Made by a program: the position numbers and the translations under genes
Notes under the pieces: generated by a model
Database searches by the model: none
What the model saw: only the letters and a program-made list of their open reading frames with translations
What the model was told of the DNA's origin: nothing
Assembly: GCA_026397695.1 (NCBI GenBank)
Contig: JAPLUJ010000332.1
Span: 1 to 7,114 of the forward strand
Length of the DNA: 7,114 nt
DNA from: Verrucomicrobiota bacterium
GTDB lineage: Bacteria; Verrucomicrobiota; Verrucomicrobiia; Verrucomicrobiales; Akkermansiaceae
Direction: 5' to 3'
Part shown: piece by piece, positions 6,229 to 7,114 of the stretch
Layout: every line of letters begins with the position of its first letter
Numbering within the stretch: the first letter of the stretch is position 1

Positions 6229-6633
6229 ATGGAAACGAACACATTCATTGATGTCGCAAGCGGGATCATTGTCCTATTGGGAGTGTATGCGGTATTCCGC
6301 CTGCTGCGATTTGTCGCTGATGCTGTTATAGTATTGATCGCGATTGCTGTTGCGATTGCGGCGTGCAGCCTGCATTCATGGTATGCGACCATGGTGGAAA
6401 TATGCGGTTTTTTGCCGCCGGCGCTTGATTTCAAAGGACGGGTGATATGTGTGGTAATGCTCATGCTGGCCGGAGCATTGCTCGCACTGCCCATCATTCC
6501 GTTCTCATCAGTCATGCAAAACCTGCGTCCCTCCGGTCCGAACCGGAGTCGCCGGAACCGCCGGTTGCTGGCCGGACAATGCAACCAGTCTGAAGACCAT
6601 ATGTATCATTGGGACAATGTCCAGGATTCATGA
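6229..6633 (+). CDS. Small three-helix membrane protein of unknown function
   Basis: The 134-residue product has three likely membrane helices, at about residues 8-27, 29-48 and 72-93, with a short loop between helices two and three containing a tryptophan and two cysteines nearby. A basic, arginine-rich stretch (about 99-114) and a polar, acidic tail follow. By the positive-inside rule the C-terminus is probably cytoplasmic. The gene starts 27 bases after the ATPase stop codon on the same strand, so it is probably co-transcribed and may be an inner-membrane accessory of the same machine; it is not recognisably PilC/GspF, which is far larger. There is no strong Shine-Dalgarno sequence. The arginine-rich tail is encoded by a run of GC-rich inverted repeats (6531-6566), so the C-terminal 35 residues may be poorly conserved. 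I do not recognise a family. Confidence 0.62.
   Translation: METNTFIDVASGIIVLLGVYAVFRLLRFVADAVIVLIAIAVAIAACSLHSWYATMVEICGFLPPALDFKGRVICVVMLMLAGALLALPIIPFSSVMQNLRPSGPNRSRRNRRLLAGQCNQSEDHMYHWDNVQDS
6531..6566. repeat. GC-rich hairpin and palindrome cluster inside the membrane-protein gene
   Basis: CTCCGGT (6531-6537), loop CCGA, ACCGGAG (6542-6548) is a perfect 7-bp stem. Eight bases further is the palindrome AACCG-C-CGGTT (6556-6566). The cluster lies in the 3' part of the gene and encodes the arginine-rich tail. It could be an mRNA structure or a short palindromic element inserted in the coding sequence. Confidence 0.4.
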
Positions 6634-6680
6634 ATTCGCGCAGCGAGCCATCAAGCAAGGGAACAACCAGTGGCATGCGA

Positions 6681-6706
6681 TTATACCCATGTATAACTAC
6701 TTTTTT
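6681..6706 (+). terminator. Weak intrinsic-terminator-like hairpin after the ATPase gene set
   Basis: TTATAC (6681-6686), loop CCAT, GTATAA (6691-6696) forms a perfect but AT-rich 6-bp stem, followed four bases later by TTTTTT (6701-6706). It lies 47 bases after the membrane-protein stop codon, where a terminator would be expected. The low GC content of the stem makes it a poor terminator thermodynamically. TATAAC (6692-6697) within it could alternatively be a -10 box for the next gene, though no good -35 is visible. Confidence 0.35.
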
Positions 6707-6813
6707 GATTGAACGATGATAACTTGCCGTCGCGTGGAATTCCATCCGATGACAGGTGTTTGGAATCGCCCGCAGATGGGTCATCAGAACCGACAATTAA
6801 CACCCCGCACCCC

Positions 6814-7114
6814 ATGAAACACTACTACTTCCCACGAGTCAATCGCCTGATGCCAGGCATGCTCGCATTATTGAGCGTCATGTCACAGTCGTTCGCAGCC
6901 ACTGACATCCCCACCGGCACACTCAACGTGGACCGCACCCTCGTGCGGATTGGTTCCCGCTCGCAGCTCGACTGGAAGATTCAGTACCCCGGCGGAATCG
7001 ATGATCTGGTGACGGTGACCACCACCGGCACGATCATTCCCAAAAGCGCCCTGACGATGCGCGTGCGCACCCTCGGCGTGGCCTTTCAGTCCGGGCAGAC
7101 ACTCCTGCCGCTGG
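6814..7114 (+). CDS. Secreted protein of unknown function, N-terminal 100 residues (3' end outside the window)
   Basis: The frame begins at ATG 6814 and remains open to the window end. The first 29 residues look like a signal peptide: basic N-region with K2, R8 and R11, hydrophobic core MPGMLALLSVM, and a probable cleavage site after SQSFA or SQSFAA. The mature start continues with TDIPTGTLNVDRTLVRIGSRSQLDWKI, split here as TGTLNVDRTLVRIG (34-47) and SRSQLDWKIQYPGG (48-61), then valine/threonine-rich strands, suggesting a beta-sandwich or immunoglobulin-like fold at the cell surface or periplasm. The upstream 180 bases contain no other gene, and there is no Shine-Dalgarno sequence. It lies downstream of the secretion/pilus ATPase genes, so it could be a structural component or a substrate of that machine; this is contextual inference. 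I do not recognise a family. Confidence 0.75.
   Translation, partial: MKHYYFPRVNRLMPGMLALLSVMSQSFAATDIPTGTLNVDRTLVRIGSRSQLDWKIQYPGGIDDLVTVTTTGTIIPKSALTMRVRTLGVAFQSGQTLLPL

Noticed and set aside
6512..6796. Minus-strand open frame overlapping the membrane-protein tail and the following gap
   Set aside because: It has no domain, signal peptide or ribosome binding site, and half of it lies opposite the membrane-protein gene.

Overview
The window looks like a high-GC bacterial chromosome segment. The protein style suggests a member of Verrucomicrobiota: a GspE/PilB ATPase in a set with small lineage-specific proteins, starts that mostly lack a Shine-Dalgarno sequence, and a secreted protein opening with MKHYYFPRVNRLMPG. 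That placement is an inference from overall feel and not from a marker gene. No rRNA, tRNA, CRISPR array, transposase or phage gene was found.

Left part (1-3590), housekeeping genes. The window opens inside a dynamin-like GTPase and keeps only its C-terminal half, with a coiled coil and a two-helix membrane paddle. Next comes a complete mnmA (tRNA 2-thiouridylase) on the same strand. It runs convergently into a small gene on the minus strand that encodes a 97-residue exported protein; a short hairpin with a direct repeat sits at that junction. Diverging from the small gene is a complete PHP-type histidinol-phosphatase (HisJ family).

Middle (3591-3933), 343 bases without a convincing gene. 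It is GC-rich on the left. Around 3714-3820 it turns AT-rich and holds a plausible sigma70-type promoter with several short dyads, reading into the block on the right.

Right part (3934-6633), a same-strand set that appears to belong to a type II secretion or type IV pilus-like machine: a 200-residue unknown protein whose C-terminal half resembles a MshEN/T2SSE_N-like domain; a 196-residue protein that looks like the N-terminal part of a GspE/PilB ATPase (4-base ATGA overlap with the preceding gene); the complete ATPase core in a different frame (38-base overlap); and a three-helix membrane protein. The two ATPase pieces together have nearly the length of one GspE/PilB, but the conserved segment normally read as SDIHIEP is missing from the junction in every frame. 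This points to a short deletion with frameshift, or less likely to a naturally split ATPase. A weak terminator-like hairpin follows. The window ends in the first 100 residues of a signal-peptide-bearing protein that could be a client or surface component of the same machine.

The most noteworthy observations are the broken or split secretion ATPase and the translationally coupled MshEN-like partner upstream of it. I found no convincing evidence of a wholly new system.
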